Below, piece by piece: positions 8,421 to 16,251 of a stretch of 40,772 nucleotides of DNA; position 1 is the first letter of the stretch; each line of letters begins with the position of its first letter. The stretch spans positions 1 through 40,772 of the forward strand of contig JAZULV010000069.1 of the NCBI GenBank assembly GCA_045603305.1. Reading direction: 5' to 3'. The stretch comes from JAFRXK01 sp045603305. GTDB taxonomy: Bacteria > Bacillota > Clostridia > Lachnospirales > Lachnospiraceae. The notes beneath the pieces were generated by a model. It saw nothing but the letters and a program-made list of their open reading frames with translations, was not told where the DNA came from and made no database searches. A program made the translations under genes and the position numbers.

Positions 8421-9344
8421 TTACAATAAATACACAAAATATGCTGCGTAGCATGCAATCATAATTATTCCCCAGAAACGACGAAGCTCCATCTTTCTAA
8501 ATACTGCAACCCATAAAAGAACGCCTGCAGCTACAGCGATAATTCCGTCAATCAAGAAGCTTGGTTCATATGGCACCGGTGTTATTAACGCTGCTGTACC
8601 TATTACAAACAATATGTTAAAAATGTTACTTCCTACAATATTACCAATAGCGATATCTGCATTACCCTTTCTTGCTGCTGTAACTGAAGTTACAAGCTCA
8701 GGAAGTGAGGTTCCAAGAGCTACAATTGTAAGTCCGATAAAGCGCTCACTGATACCAAAGAAATGAGCAATTTCTGTAGCACTATCAACAGTTATGTTAC
8801 TGCCCCACACAACAATAACACCGCCAACTATTGTATAAAGAAGAAGCTTCCAGGTTTTCTTCTCTTCCACTTCAGTATTATCTTCTTTTCCTTTACGGGC
8901 CAGAATAAATAAATATACAAGATAGGTGATGAAAAGCACCCAGAGAATAACACCTTCTAAGCGTGATACTGACTCTCCGGTCATACCCATTAAAATTAAC
9001 AAAACAGTTACAAAAATCATATAAGGAATCTCTATTTTGAGAGTAGATTTCTGAATTGTAATAGCAACAATAACTGCTGAAATTCCAAGAATTATAAGTA
9101 TGTTAAGAATATTACTACCAACAACGTTACCTATGGCAATTCCTGAATTATTCTTTAATGCAGCTGTGATACTTACTGCCGCCTCCGGTGCACTGGTTCC
9201 CATAGCTACAATTGTAAGGCCTACTACAAGCTGTGGAATACCAAGCTTTCTTGCAATTCCTGAAGAACCGTCCACAAACCAGTCGGCACCTTTAACAAGC
9301 ATCGCAAAACCAAGTACTAACAATAAAAATTGTAAAAAAATCAT
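8421..9344 (-). CDS. Calcium/sodium antiporter, CaCA family (YrbG-like)
   Basis: The protein has 307 residues and about ten predicted membrane helices. It contains the two diagnostic alpha-repeats of the Ca2+:cation antiporter superfamily: GTSAPEAAVSITAALKN with AIGNVVGSNILNILIILG in the first half, and GTSLPELVTSVTAARKG with AIGNIVGSNIFNILFVIG in the second. The acidic residues in GTSxPE and the Asn in GSN coordinate the exchanged ions in known members. It should extrude Ca2+ in exchange for Na+ or H+. The start at 9342-9344 is chosen because GGAGG lies seven bases upstream; an in-frame ATG eight codons earlier overlaps that site. Two very small membrane proteins precede it closely on the same strand. 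Confidence 0.92.
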   Translation of the reverse strand: MIFLQFLLLVLGFAMLVKGADWFVDGSSGIARKLGIPQLVVGLTIVAMGTSAPEAAVSITAALKNNSGIAIGNVVGSNILNILIILGISAVIVAITIQKSTLKIEIPYMIFVTVLLILMGMTGESVSRLEGVILWVLFITYLVYLFILARKGKEDNTEVEEKKTWKLLLYTIVGGVIVVWGSNITVDSATEIAHFFGISERFIGLTIVALGTSLPELVTSVTAARKGNADIAIGNIVGSNIFNILFVIGTAALITPVPYEPSFLIDGIIAVAAGVLLWVAVFRKMELRRFWGIIMIACYAAYFVYLL

Positions 9345-9376
9345 TCTAAATCCTCCATATCTGTTCAAAAATTATA

Positions 9377-9517
9377 TTAATTCTTATTATCCTTTTTATT
9401 ATCGACATCAGTATCATTATCGTTTTTATTTAACCCGCCTCTCTCATACCACCAAACCCATACGCCTGCAGCAGCAACTATAACAGCAAGTATACCAACA
9501 AATATATTTTCAACCAT
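9377..9517 (-). CDS. 46-residue single-pass membrane protein
   Basis: The ATG at 9515-9517 is preceded by a perfect GGAGG seven bases upstream. The frame runs 46 codons to TAA (9377-9379). Residues 4-22 form one hydrophobic helix ending in VWVWWYERGG. The rest is a polar tail of about 18 residues made almost only of Asn, Asp, Lys, Thr and Val. The gene lies 23 bases after the 47-residue gene and 32 bases before the exchanger, so it looks like part of one operon. The family is not recognised. It could be a small regulatory or assembly partner of the exchanger (inference). The strong ribosome site, the clean membrane helix and the tight packing make it credible as a gene. Confidence 0.65.
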   Translation of the reverse strand: MVENIFVGILAVIVAAAGVWVWWYERGGLNKNDNDTDVDNKKDNKN

Positions 9518-9540
9518 AATAATTCCTCCATCAAAGTATA

Positions 9541-9684
9541 TTAATTAAACAAAGATATCCCAAATCTTATCTTGCGATAAAATTTATAAATTAATGTTCC
9601 TATCATTGTAACGATTATACCTAATGTTGAACCAACTCCGATTGTAACGCCTATAACCACTAATAAAATCATAAAAATATTCAT
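9541..9684 (-). CDS. 47-residue membrane protein
   Basis: A longer frame starts at a TTG at 9784-9786, but that start has no supporting site. The ATG at 9682-9684 has AAAGGTGG five bases upstream, so I take the 47-residue form. Residues 3-37 are very hydrophobic, with LLVVIGVTIGVGSTLGIIVTMIG making one long or two short helices, followed by a basic YKFYRKIRFG tail that should face the cytoplasm. The family is not recognised. It is followed after 23 bases by the 46-residue membrane protein and then the Ca2+/Na+ exchanger. A structured leader lies just upstream. Confidence 0.6.
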   Translation of the reverse strand: MNIFMILLVVIGVTIGVGSTLGIIVTMIGTLIYKFYRKIRFGISLFN

Positions 9685-9701
9685 ATATACCACCTTTTCA
9701 G

Positions 9702-9825
9702 GGCATGACTTATCAGCATATGCATAAATCAACAAACAACATATGCCTAGTTGCCATGCCAAATCATTTATTTTTTTCGCACGCAAATAAGCCTATGCAG
9801 TTCATAGGCAAAATACAAAATTATA
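9702..9825 (-). promoter_or_regulatory. Structured leader of the small-protein/exchanger operon
   Basis: On the minus strand a TATAAT (complement of 9820-9825) lies ten bases before a 7-bp hairpin at 9791-9809, with GCCTATG pairing to CATAGGC. Next comes a nested hairpin with outer stem GGCATG/CATGCC (9755-9760 with 9702-9707) and inner stem GCATATG/CATATGC (9740-9746 with 9716-9722). It ends ten bases from the ribosome binding site of the 47-residue gene. No good -35 box is visible. The layout resembles a cis-regulatory leader. I could not match it to a known riboswitch class; the yybP-ykoY motif is not seen. Confidence 0.35.
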
Positions 9826-9839
9826 CAATTAGTGGCATA

Positions 9840-10247
9840 TTATTTTTTACCGTCAATACTTTGGATATAACTTAAGACTGCAGTTTTATAATACAAATCC
9901 GGAAGCTCCGCCCGATCTGTCACTGCACGAAAAACAGAAATATTATGCGTAAATAAATCCGCACAAAAAAGAACCACTGATATTCTGGAATCCATCTTAA
10001 AATTAGAGCGTTTTACTGCTCTTATAGCACTGGATATGCTACGGATACCTAACATATCAATGGTACAAGACTGATTCTCTGAAATCTCCTTATCAAGAGA
10101 ATCGATAACTGCTGTAGCATGATGAACCGGCGTGGATGAAAATATGATATCTGCTTTATTATCGTTTACGCACATACCAGAAAACAGCATTAATACTGCA
10201 AATACGCAACATATAATACGGTTATATAATACTCGCACCCAATTCAC
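9840..10247 (-). CDS. Hypothetical exported or membrane-anchored protein, 135 aa
   Basis: No family is recognised. The frame opens with GTG at 10245-10247. A second GTG three codons on, preceded by AGGTG, is an equally possible start. The N-terminal VLYNRIICCVFAVLMLFSGMC segment is a signal peptide or membrane anchor. The remainder, about 105 residues, is predicted soluble and mixed alpha/beta, with segments HHATAVIDSLDKEISENQSC and RSISSAIRAVKRSNFKMDSRISVVLFCADL. Cysteines lie near positions 62 and 95. It is on the same strand as its neighbours: the lipoprotein lies 93 bases upstream and the small membrane proteins 155 bases downstream. Confidence 0.6.
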   Translation of the reverse strand: MNWVRVLYNRIICCVFAVLMLFSGMCVNDNKADIIFSSTPVHHATAVIDSLDKEISENQSCTIDMLGIRSISSAIRAVKRSNFKMDSRISVVLFCADLFTHNISVFRAVTDRAELPDLYYKTAVLSYIQSIDGKK

Positions 10248-10340
10248 CTGCCTTTCGATAAATTCGCAATCTATTAAATTATATTACATATTCAATAAAA
10301 AAGCTACTATATTTATGAATATGAAAATCCAAATTATTTA

Positions 10341-11141
10341 TCAACACATCACCACACCATACTTCTCCCTATAACTCTCATCCTTAAAAAGCTTGCTTGA
10401 AGCAAATAAATACACCTTTCCATTATATACTGCTATTATTTCTGTACAGTCGTCATTGTACTGATATATAGGAAAATCAATCCACCTAAGATTTGTAGAA
10501 AATGGCTTCATTAATAATTCTGCAGGAGATACAACCCTATTTACTTCGCCAAGATATGTATACTCCTCTGCCATTTCTACGCTCATTTCTTCCAGACAGG
10601 TAATATAATAAAATGGTTTATCATAGCGTATTTCGGCTATTCCACCGGTAACCATCTCATAACGAACAAATAAATTATAATTTCCTTCATAATAAGCTAC
10701 TATCTCCCTTGCACTTTCCCCATAATCATATATTGGGAAGGCTTCTCCAAAGAAATTAGCAGTAAACTCTTCCTGTGGTGCAAAACTTTCCGGTGCGAAT
10801 TTATCCACCATTCCTAAATACTCATACTCTTTAATTGATTCTTCATCAACTTCTCTAAGAGTTTTTATAAATACATAATTCTGACTGTTATAATTAAAAG
10901 CTGAATTACCATCATAACCACTGCCTATAAATTCAACTTCTTCAATAACTAAATCATTGGATATTTCAGTAGTTTCAGTCTCTGTGTTTTCTTCTATATC
11001 TTCCACAATTATTACATCAAACGTACTGTCTTCTGTATTATAATCCTCAATTCTGTTATCGTCACATGCAGTAAACAGACTTACAGCCAAAGACAGCCCC
11101 GTCAATACTAGTATTGATTTTTTAATTATACTCATGCCCAT
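10341..11141 (-). CDS. Putative lipoprotein with two similar halves
   Basis: This 266-residue protein has an N-terminal hydrophobic segment ending in a lipobox (LFTAC, Cys26). It should therefore be lipid-anchored on the outer face of the membrane. A short acidic Glu/Thr linker (about 30-62) follows. Two segments then repeat the same order: EYEYLGMVDK with FPIYDYGESAREIVAYYEGNY, and EYTYLGEVNR with FPIYQYNDDCTEIIAVYNGK. Each ends in a strand such as NLFVRYE or YLFASSK, suggesting a duplicated beta-rich domain of about 95 residues. The function is unknown. GGAGG lies six bases before the ATG. The gene is divergent from rqcH, with about 190 bases between them. Confidence 0.75.
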   Translation of the reverse strand: MGMSIIKKSILVLTGLSLAVSLFTACDDNRIEDYNTEDSTFDVIIVEDIEENTETETTEISNDLVIEEVEFIGSGYDGNSAFNYNSQNYVFIKTLREVDEESIKEYEYLGMVDKFAPESFAPQEEFTANFFGEAFPIYDYGESAREIVAYYEGNYNLFVRYEMVTGGIAEIRYDKPFYYITCLEEMSVEMAEEYTYLGEVNRVVSPAELLMKPFSTNLRWIDFPIYQYNDDCTEIIAVYNGKVYLFASSKLFKDESYREKYGVVMC

Positions 11142-11275
11142 ACATTTCCTCCTTCACATTAATTAATATCTTTTATATCTATATACTATATTAACGTTGC
11201 GATTTCACATTTTACTACATATATTTTACAATACATTGATTAATTTGACTATTATTTAGCAAAAAAATATCCTGC

Positions 11276-11304
11276 TTGCTACCTTTCAATAAAAACTGTA
11301 TACT
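11276..11304 (+). promoter_or_regulatory. Promoter of rqcH
   Basis: TTGCTA (11276-11281) and TATACT (11299-11304) are spaced by 17 bases and sit about 32 bases before the rqcH ATG at 11336. This also argues against the longer reading frame that begins inside the promoter. Confidence 0.6.
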
Positions 11305-11335
11305 ATCATTAGTTTTATTTTTAGGAGGTCTTATA

Positions 11336-13075
11336 ATGGCTTTTGACGGAACTGTAGTCTGCGCCCTGGCCCATGAGCTTGACACTCTGCTTAGTGGCGG
11401 CAGAATTTCAAAAATTGCACAACCGGAAAGCGATGAGCTTTTATTAACCATAAAAAATCAAAAGGAGACTTACAAGCTTACTATCTCAGCCAGCGCCAGT
11501 CTTCCGCTTATGTATATCACTGAACAAAACAAACTAAGTCCTTTGACTGCACCGAATTTTTGTATGCTTCTTAGAAAGCACATTGGAAATGGTAAGATTC
11601 TTAAGGTTTATCAGCCCGGACTTGAAAGAATAATTAACTTTGATATTGAGCATTTAGATGAGTTAGGTGACCTTTGCAAAAAGACACTTGTAGTAGAACT
11701 TATGGGCAAGCACAGCAATATTATTTTCTGTGATTCAGAGGATATGATAATTGACAGTATTAAGCATATTCCTGCTTACATGAGCTCGGTTCGTGAGGTC
11801 CTTCCGGGACGTAAGTATTTTATTCCTGATACCATGGATAAAAAAAATCCGCTATCTGTTAATGAAGAAGGTTTTGCTGAAGTAATATCTGCAAAACACT
11901 GTGCTGTTTCAAAGGCTTTATACACCTCATTTACCGGAATAAGCCCGGTAATCGGCGAAGAAATCTGCCATTTATCAGGTATTGATTCTAATATACCGGC
12001 TAATGAATTATCCGAGCTTGAGCTTCTGCATCTTGCCAGAATATTTATGAACTTCATGGAGGACATCAAAAATAATAATTTCGAGCCTCAGATTATTTAT
12101 GAAAATGATATGCCGACTGAATTTACGGTAATTCCTCTTTCATGTATGGAGTCCTTAGAAAGCAATGAATGTGATTCCGTCAGCAATATGCTTGAAGAAT
12201 ACTATGGTTCAAGAAACAATTTATCACGTATTAAGCAAAAGTCCGTTGACCTGCGTCAGGTTATCAACACCAGCTTAGAGCGTAACCGCAGGAAGTATGA
12301 TTTGCAGCTTAAACAGTTGCAGGACACAGAGAAGAAAGACAAATATAAAGTGTATGGTGAACTGATTAATACTTATGGTTATGGAGTCGAGCCGGGAAGC
12401 AAAGAAATGCAGGCACTCAATTACTACTCCGGTGAAGAAATCACCATCCCCCTTGACCCACAGCTTACACCTCAGGAAAACTCACAGAAGTATTTTGATA
12501 AATATGTGAAGTTAAAGCGTACCGCAGATGCACTCGTTACTCTTACTGAAGAAACTAAAGCTGAAATCGATTATCTGGAGTCTGTAAGCTCTGCACTTGA
12601 TATCGCTATTGCAGAAGAGGATTTAGTGCAAATCAAAGAAGAACTTAGAGAATCTGGATATGTAAAAAAGCGTGGAGCAAAGGACAAGAAAGCCAGAATC
12701 ACAAGTAAACCTCTCCACTATATTTCAAGCGATGGTTTTCATATGTATGTGGGCAAAAATAACCTGCAGAACGAAGACCTTACCTTCAATTTTGCCACAG
12801 GTAACGACTGGTGGTTCCATGCCAAGGGGGTTGCCGGCTCCCACGTTATACTAAAAAGCAACGGTCAGGATGTTCCGGACAGAACCTTTGAAGAAGCTGC
12901 TGCTCTTGCTGCCTACTATTCAAAGGGTCGTGACAGTGAAAAGGTTGAGATAGACTATATTGAGAAGAAACACGTTAAGAAAGTACCACAGGCAAAACCG
13001 GGTTTTGTTATATATCATACAAATTATTCTATGATTGCAAAGCCGGATATAAACAATATAAAAGAATGTGATTAA
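11336..13075 (+). CDS. rqcH: RqcH (Rqc2/NEMF homologue), NFACT ribosome quality control protein
   Basis: The protein has 579 residues from the ATG at 11336, which follows GGAGG by seven bases; an upstream in-frame ATG overlaps the promoter. It begins MAFDGTVVCALAHEL, the NFACT-N start. It has a coiled-coil middle region (about 300-430) with LRQVINTSLERNRRKYDLQLKQLQDTEKKD-like heptads. The C-terminal NFACT-R (DUF814) domain contains HYISSDGFHMYVGKNNLQNEDLTFNFA and NDWWFHAKGVAGSHVIL. In B. subtilis RqcH binds stalled 50S-peptidyl-tRNA and recruits tRNA-Ala to add C-terminal alanine tails. Earlier annotations call it a fibronectin-binding protein. By simple count, the pair at positions 97-98 is Glu-Arg here. 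The gene is monocistronic, with its own promoter and a strong terminator. Confidence 0.93.
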   Translation: MAFDGTVVCALAHELDTLLSGGRISKIAQPESDELLLTIKNQKETYKLTISASASLPLMYITEQNKLSPLTAPNFCMLLRKHIGNGKILKVYQPGLERIINFDIEHLDELGDLCKKTLVVELMGKHSNIIFCDSEDMIIDSIKHIPAYMSSVREVLPGRKYFIPDTMDKKNPLSVNEEGFAEVISAKHCAVSKALYTSFTGISPVIGEEICHLSGIDSNIPANELSELELLHLARIFMNFMEDIKNNNFEPQIIYENDMPTEFTVIPLSCMESLESNECDSVSNMLEEYYGSRNNLSRIKQKSVDLRQVINTSLERNRRKYDLQLKQLQDTEKKDKYKVYGELINTYGYGVEPGSKEMQALNYYSGEEITIPLDPQLTPQENSQKYFDKYVKLKRTADALVTLTEETKAEIDYLESVSSALDIAIAEEDLVQIKEELRESGYVKKRGAKDKKARITSKPLHYISSDGFHMYVGKNNLQNEDLTFNFATGNDWWFHAKGVAGSHVILKSNGQDVPDRTFEEAAALAAYYSKGRDSEKVEIDYIEKKHVKKVPQAKPGFVIYHTNYSMIAKPDINNIKECD

Positions 13076-13101
13076 TTATAAGCTTGTTCTAATATTAAAT
13101 T

Positions 13102-13131
13102 AGCGGAGTGAAATTTAAGGTTCACTCCGCT
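13102..13131. terminator. Bidirectional terminator between rqcH and the TIR-TPR gene
   Basis: AGCGGAGTGAA (13102-13112) and TTCACTCCGCT (13121-13131) form an 11-bp perfect stem with an 8-base loop, followed by GTTTGCTTT on the plus strand. It lies between two convergent stop codons and can serve both genes. Confidence 0.85.
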
Positions 13132-13162
13132 GTTTGCTTTATAACAAGTTAATAATACTGCT

Positions 13163-16048
13163 TTAATTTAATTCGGCCAGTTTTTCTTTTAACTCTTTAA
13201 TATTATTTATATTTATCTGAGTGCTTGGATGTTCTTCGCCATACACTTTACATTTAAGGTCATATGCCTTTAAATTCAGCTCAAAAGCCTTTTGATAGTC
13301 TCCTACTGTATCGTAAATCCCTGCCAGATTATCTAATGAGGTGAGGGTATCAGGATGCTCTTCTCCCGAAACTTTACAACTCAAATTATATACTTTCTCA
13401 AACAGTTCTAATGCCACTTTATGGTTCTTTAACATAAAATGATTATATGCAAGATTGTATATAGTGTTGATTGTATTCTGATGCTCTTCCCCATATTTTT
13501 TGCAACGAAGATTATATAATTTTTCGTTATATTCAATTGATTTCTCAAATTCTCCTATCTCTCTGTAGGTTAACGCAAGATTACTTAATGTAGTAACCGT
13601 CTTAGCATCTTCCTCTCCCAGTTCTTTAAGACGAAATGCATACATCTTTTCAAAATAAAATGCCGACTTTTCGTATTTACCTAAACTATTATAAGTATAT
13701 GCAAGAGAATTTATTGCATTAAGAGTATCAGGATGTTCTTCTCCTAAAATCTTACAATAAAGCTGGTATGCTTTTTCAGAAAGTTCTGCAGATTTTGTAT
13801 AATCACCTAAATCTTCGTAAGTTAATGCAATATTGTATAACGAAGCAATCGTATCAGGATGTTCTTCTCCCAGTTGCCTGCAACGAATCGTATATACTTT
13901 TTTATAAAGCTCTAACGATTTTTCGTGCTCACCCAATTTATTGCAGCTTAAAGTAAGATTATTTAATGTTATGAGAGTATTAGGATGTTCCTCTCCAAAG
14001 ACATTACAACAAAGAATATATGCTTTGTTTGCAAGTTCATATGCCTTTTTATTATTACCTGAATAACAGTAAGTTAACGCCAGATTATTTAACGAATTTA
14101 GTGCATTCGGATGCTCTTCACCAAGTAATTTGCAACGGAGATTATATAATTTCTCATCGAGCTCTAAAGCTGCCTGATAATCCTCCAACGCATTGTATAT
14201 ATGCGAAAGTGTGTTTAGGGAATTAAGAGTATTAGGATGCTCTTCTCCAAGCACCTTACAATAAGTATTATACGCCTCTTTAATAAGTTCAAGTGCTTTT
14301 TTGTTATTACCTAAATAACTGTAGCTTAGAGAAAGATTATTTAACGAAGTTAAAGTATCAGGATGTTCCTTACCAAGCACCTTGCAACGTAGATTATATA
14401 CTTTTTCATTAAGCTCATAATTCTTTTGATAATCACCGGATTTTCCATAAATATATGCAAGATTATTTAACGAACCAATTGTATCCGGGTCATTTTCACC
14501 TAGTATTGTACAACATAAAGTGTATACTTTTTCTGCGAGTTCGGCAGATATTTTGTAATCCCCCAAATCATCATAGCTGCATGCAAGAGTATTTAAAGAA
14601 TTAATTGTTTCAGGATGCTCTTCGCCTAATGTTTCACAACTAAGAGTATATAGTTTTTCTGCAAGTTCTGCAGATTTTTTAAAGTTGCCCAGCTTAGCAT
14701 AAGCTTGTGATAAGTTATTTAATGAAATAAGCGTATCCGGGTGATTATCCCCCAATACTTTGCAACGAAGTTTATATGTTTTTTCGTGAAATTTTAAAGC
14801 GTTATTATAATCACCTAAACAACTGTACGCAGAAGCAAGATTTTTTAATGAAGCAAGTGTATCAGGATGTTCTTCGCCATGCTCGGAAATCATATAATTT
14901 GAATATTTCTCTGCCCACATAACAGTTCTTCTGTAATCAAGAGCTACACCTATACCTTCGTTGTACATGTGATACAGCTTTTTCATAGCTTCAGGTAATC
15001 CTGACTCTGCTGCAGAGGTGATAAGTTCAAGAGCTCGGTTACGGTCAGTTTCTACATCTATACCATCTAAATAAGCCAATCCAATCAAAAAATTATGTTC
15101 CGGAGTATTGTTTGTAGTGACAGCAATTTTGGATATAGCATCCAGTAAACGGACACGAAAAGCTTCATCACCCGAATTCACATAATCTTCGATATTTATA
15201 GCAGATAAAGATTCCCTGTCGGTAGTTTCCATTTCAACAGCAAAGATATCTGTACCTTTTTCTTCCTTGTTTTTGCGGGCTAAAGGAAGTTCAGTTGAAA
15301 CAACATAATTATCCCGTTCTTCACCGTTTTTGTCGATAACCTTTTCCAACAACCTAGGGGTAACAAGTAAAGTGAAAAGCTTGCAGTCATCAAGAATTTT
15401 CTCAATATTTTCTTTAAAACTTTCACCGGGTGTTAAAAATTCATCAAACCAAATGGCGATATCACGACATTCGGGATGACTATGAATTAGCCGCATAAGT
15501 TCGTTGGCATACTTACGGTCTTTTTTACGATAACTTAAAAATATGTATGCATCAAAAGCAGCACGAACACGCTTTGCCACTTCATCGCTAATCAGAACTG
15601 ATTCCAAATGTTTTTTGAGCTTCTCATCATATGAGATTTCAGTAATATCAGTGCTGTAAGGATTGAGATACTGCAACTCTCCGAATTTATCAGGCTTTGA
15701 GTAGATTATATCAAGTCCCGACTCCATCATAAAAGGCAGAACCGGGATATGTGATTTTAATGCATAGGGAATATCGCTATCCATCGCACGATTTTCGGTG
15801 GTCAGAAGTTTAAATGTAACAGGAATAACGAACAAGTTATTTCGGCCGAGATCAGTTTCTTTTTCATCTTCTGCGATTGTGTCTGCCATATATTCTGTAT
15901 AATAGATTACACAATCGTGAGTTTTGAAAATATCATCACAAATTTTCTCGAAATATTTCTCAAAATCATCAGGGTGGCAGGTAAAATATACTCTTGGCTT
16001 TTTGTCAATGTCAATTTTGTTCTTAGTTTTAACTTTAATAACTGCCAT
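13163..16048 (-). CDS. Double TIR-like, Sel1-like and 13x tetratricopeptide repeat protein
   Basis: The protein has 961 residues and no signal or membrane segment. Residues 18-150 have the strand order of a TIR domain (PRVYFTCHPDD, then NNLFVIPVTFKLL and HIPVLPFMM) but lack the catalytic motif. Residues 166-305 are a canonical TIR domain: DAYIFLSYRKKDRKYANEL, then IAIWFDEFLTPGESFKENI with Glu203 in the WFDEF position used as catalytic Glu by bacterial TIR NADases, then CKLFTLLVTPRLLE. Residues 312-380 resemble Sel1 repeats (IGLAYLDGI..ALELITSAAESGLPEAM). Residues 392-937 are thirteen 42-residue kinesin-light-chain-type TPRs built on EEHPDTLxSLNNLAxxYxxLGDYxKAxELxEKxYxLxCKxLG, and a partial fourteenth ends the protein. 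It probably senses a ligand or assembles through the TPRs and signals or cleaves NAD+ through TIR, possibly in defence. AAGGAG precedes the ATG. It is flanked by terminators, so it is monocistronic. Confidence 0.88.
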   Translation of the reverse strand: MAVIKVKTKNKIDIDKKPRVYFTCHPDDFEKYFEKICDDIFKTHDCVIYYTEYMADTIAEDEKETDLGRNNLFVIPVTFKLLTTENRAMDSDIPYALKSHIPVLPFMMESGLDIIYSKPDKFGELQYLNPYSTDITEISYDEKLKKHLESVLISDEVAKRVRAAFDAYIFLSYRKKDRKYANELMRLIHSHPECRDIAIWFDEFLTPGESFKENIEKILDDCKLFTLLVTPRLLEKVIDKNGEERDNYVVSTELPLARKNKEEKGTDIFAVEMETTDRESLSAINIEDYVNSGDEAFRVRLLDAISKIAVTTNNTPEHNFLIGLAYLDGIDVETDRNRALELITSAAESGLPEAMKKLYHMYNEGIGVALDYRRTVMWAEKYSNYMISEHGEEHPDTLASLKNLASAYSCLGDYNNALKFHEKTYKLRCKVLGDNHPDTLISLNNLSQAYAKLGNFKKSAELAEKLYTLSCETLGEEHPETINSLNTLACSYDDLGDYKISAELAEKVYTLCCTILGENDPDTIGSLNNLAYIYGKSGDYQKNYELNEKVYNLRCKVLGKEHPDTLTSLNNLSLSYSYLGNNKKALELIKEAYNTYCKVLGEEHPNTLNSLNTLSHIYNALEDYQAALELDEKLYNLRCKLLGEEHPNALNSLNNLALTYCYSGNNKKAYELANKAYILCCNVFGEEHPNTLITLNNLTLSCNKLGEHEKSLELYKKVYTIRCRQLGEEHPDTIASLYNIALTYEDLGDYTKSAELSEKAYQLYCKILGEEHPDTLNAINSLAYTYNSLGKYEKSAFYFEKMYAFRLKELGEEDAKTVTTLSNLALTYREIGEFEKSIEYNEKLYNLRCKKYGEEHQNTINTIYNLAYNHFMLKNHKVALELFEKVYNLSCKVSGEEHPDTLTSLDNLAGIYDTVGDYQKAFELNLKAYDLKCKVYGEEHPSTQININNIKELKEKLAELN
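13238..14875 (-). repeat. Thirteen tandem 126-bp coding repeats (TPR array)
   Basis: The DNA encoding residues 392-937 of the TIR-TPR protein is an uninterrupted array of thirteen units of exactly 126 bp. Each unit on the plus strand shows the recurring GTATCAGGATGTTCTTC or ATTAGGATG-like segment that encodes EEHPDT. All units keep the frame. The units differ at many positions, so this is an aged rather than freshly expanded array, but recombination between units could still change repeat number. Confidence 0.9.
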
Positions 16049-16114
16049 ATATTAATTCTCCTTGAATGGGGTGATATATTAAATAACTCGTAATTTCACG
16101 TATTCCGTACAATA

Positions 16115-16145
16115 ATTATAACATAAACTTAAATAGAATGTTCAA
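16115..16145 (-). promoter_or_regulatory. Extended -10 promoter of the TIR-TPR gene
   Basis: On the minus strand TGTTATAAT (complement of 16115-16123) is an extended -10 element. TTGAAC (complement of 16140-16145) lies 19 bases upstream, a long spacing that the extended -10 could compensate. The leader to the ATG at 16048 is about 60 bases. Confidence 0.5.
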
Positions 16146-16193
16146 TCAACTTAAGAAGTTAGCTATTCGAGTCTACTGAAAAGTGTAAACAAA

Positions 16194-16233
16194 AAGACTG
16201 CAGACATTACTCTTTAGTAACTTCTACAGTCTT
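16194..16233 (-). terminator. Terminator of the AspT-family transporter gene
   Basis: AAGACTG (16194-16200) pairs with CAGTCTT (16227-16233), extended by AGA/TCT and TTACT/AGTAA around a CTTT loop with two internal mismatches. On the minus strand it is followed by TTTTTGTTT. It begins 18 bases after the transporter stop and ends the long succinate cluster. Confidence 0.8.
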
Positions 16234-16251
16234 AATGATAATTAATTATAT

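Noticed and set aside
9685..9786. 34-codon N-terminal extension of the 47-residue membrane protein from a TTG
   Set aside because: The TTG has no ribosome site, while the internal ATG has AAAGGTGG at ideal spacing. The region instead folds into a leader hairpin.
9702..9825. yybP-ykoY manganese riboswitch before the exchanger operon
   Set aside because: The conserved internal loop sequences of that class are not visible; only generic hairpins are seen.
13238..14875. Regular repeats that could suggest a CRISPR array or satellite
   Set aside because: The 126-bp units are all coding, stay in frame and translate to tetratricopeptide repeats; there are no unique spacers between short repeats.
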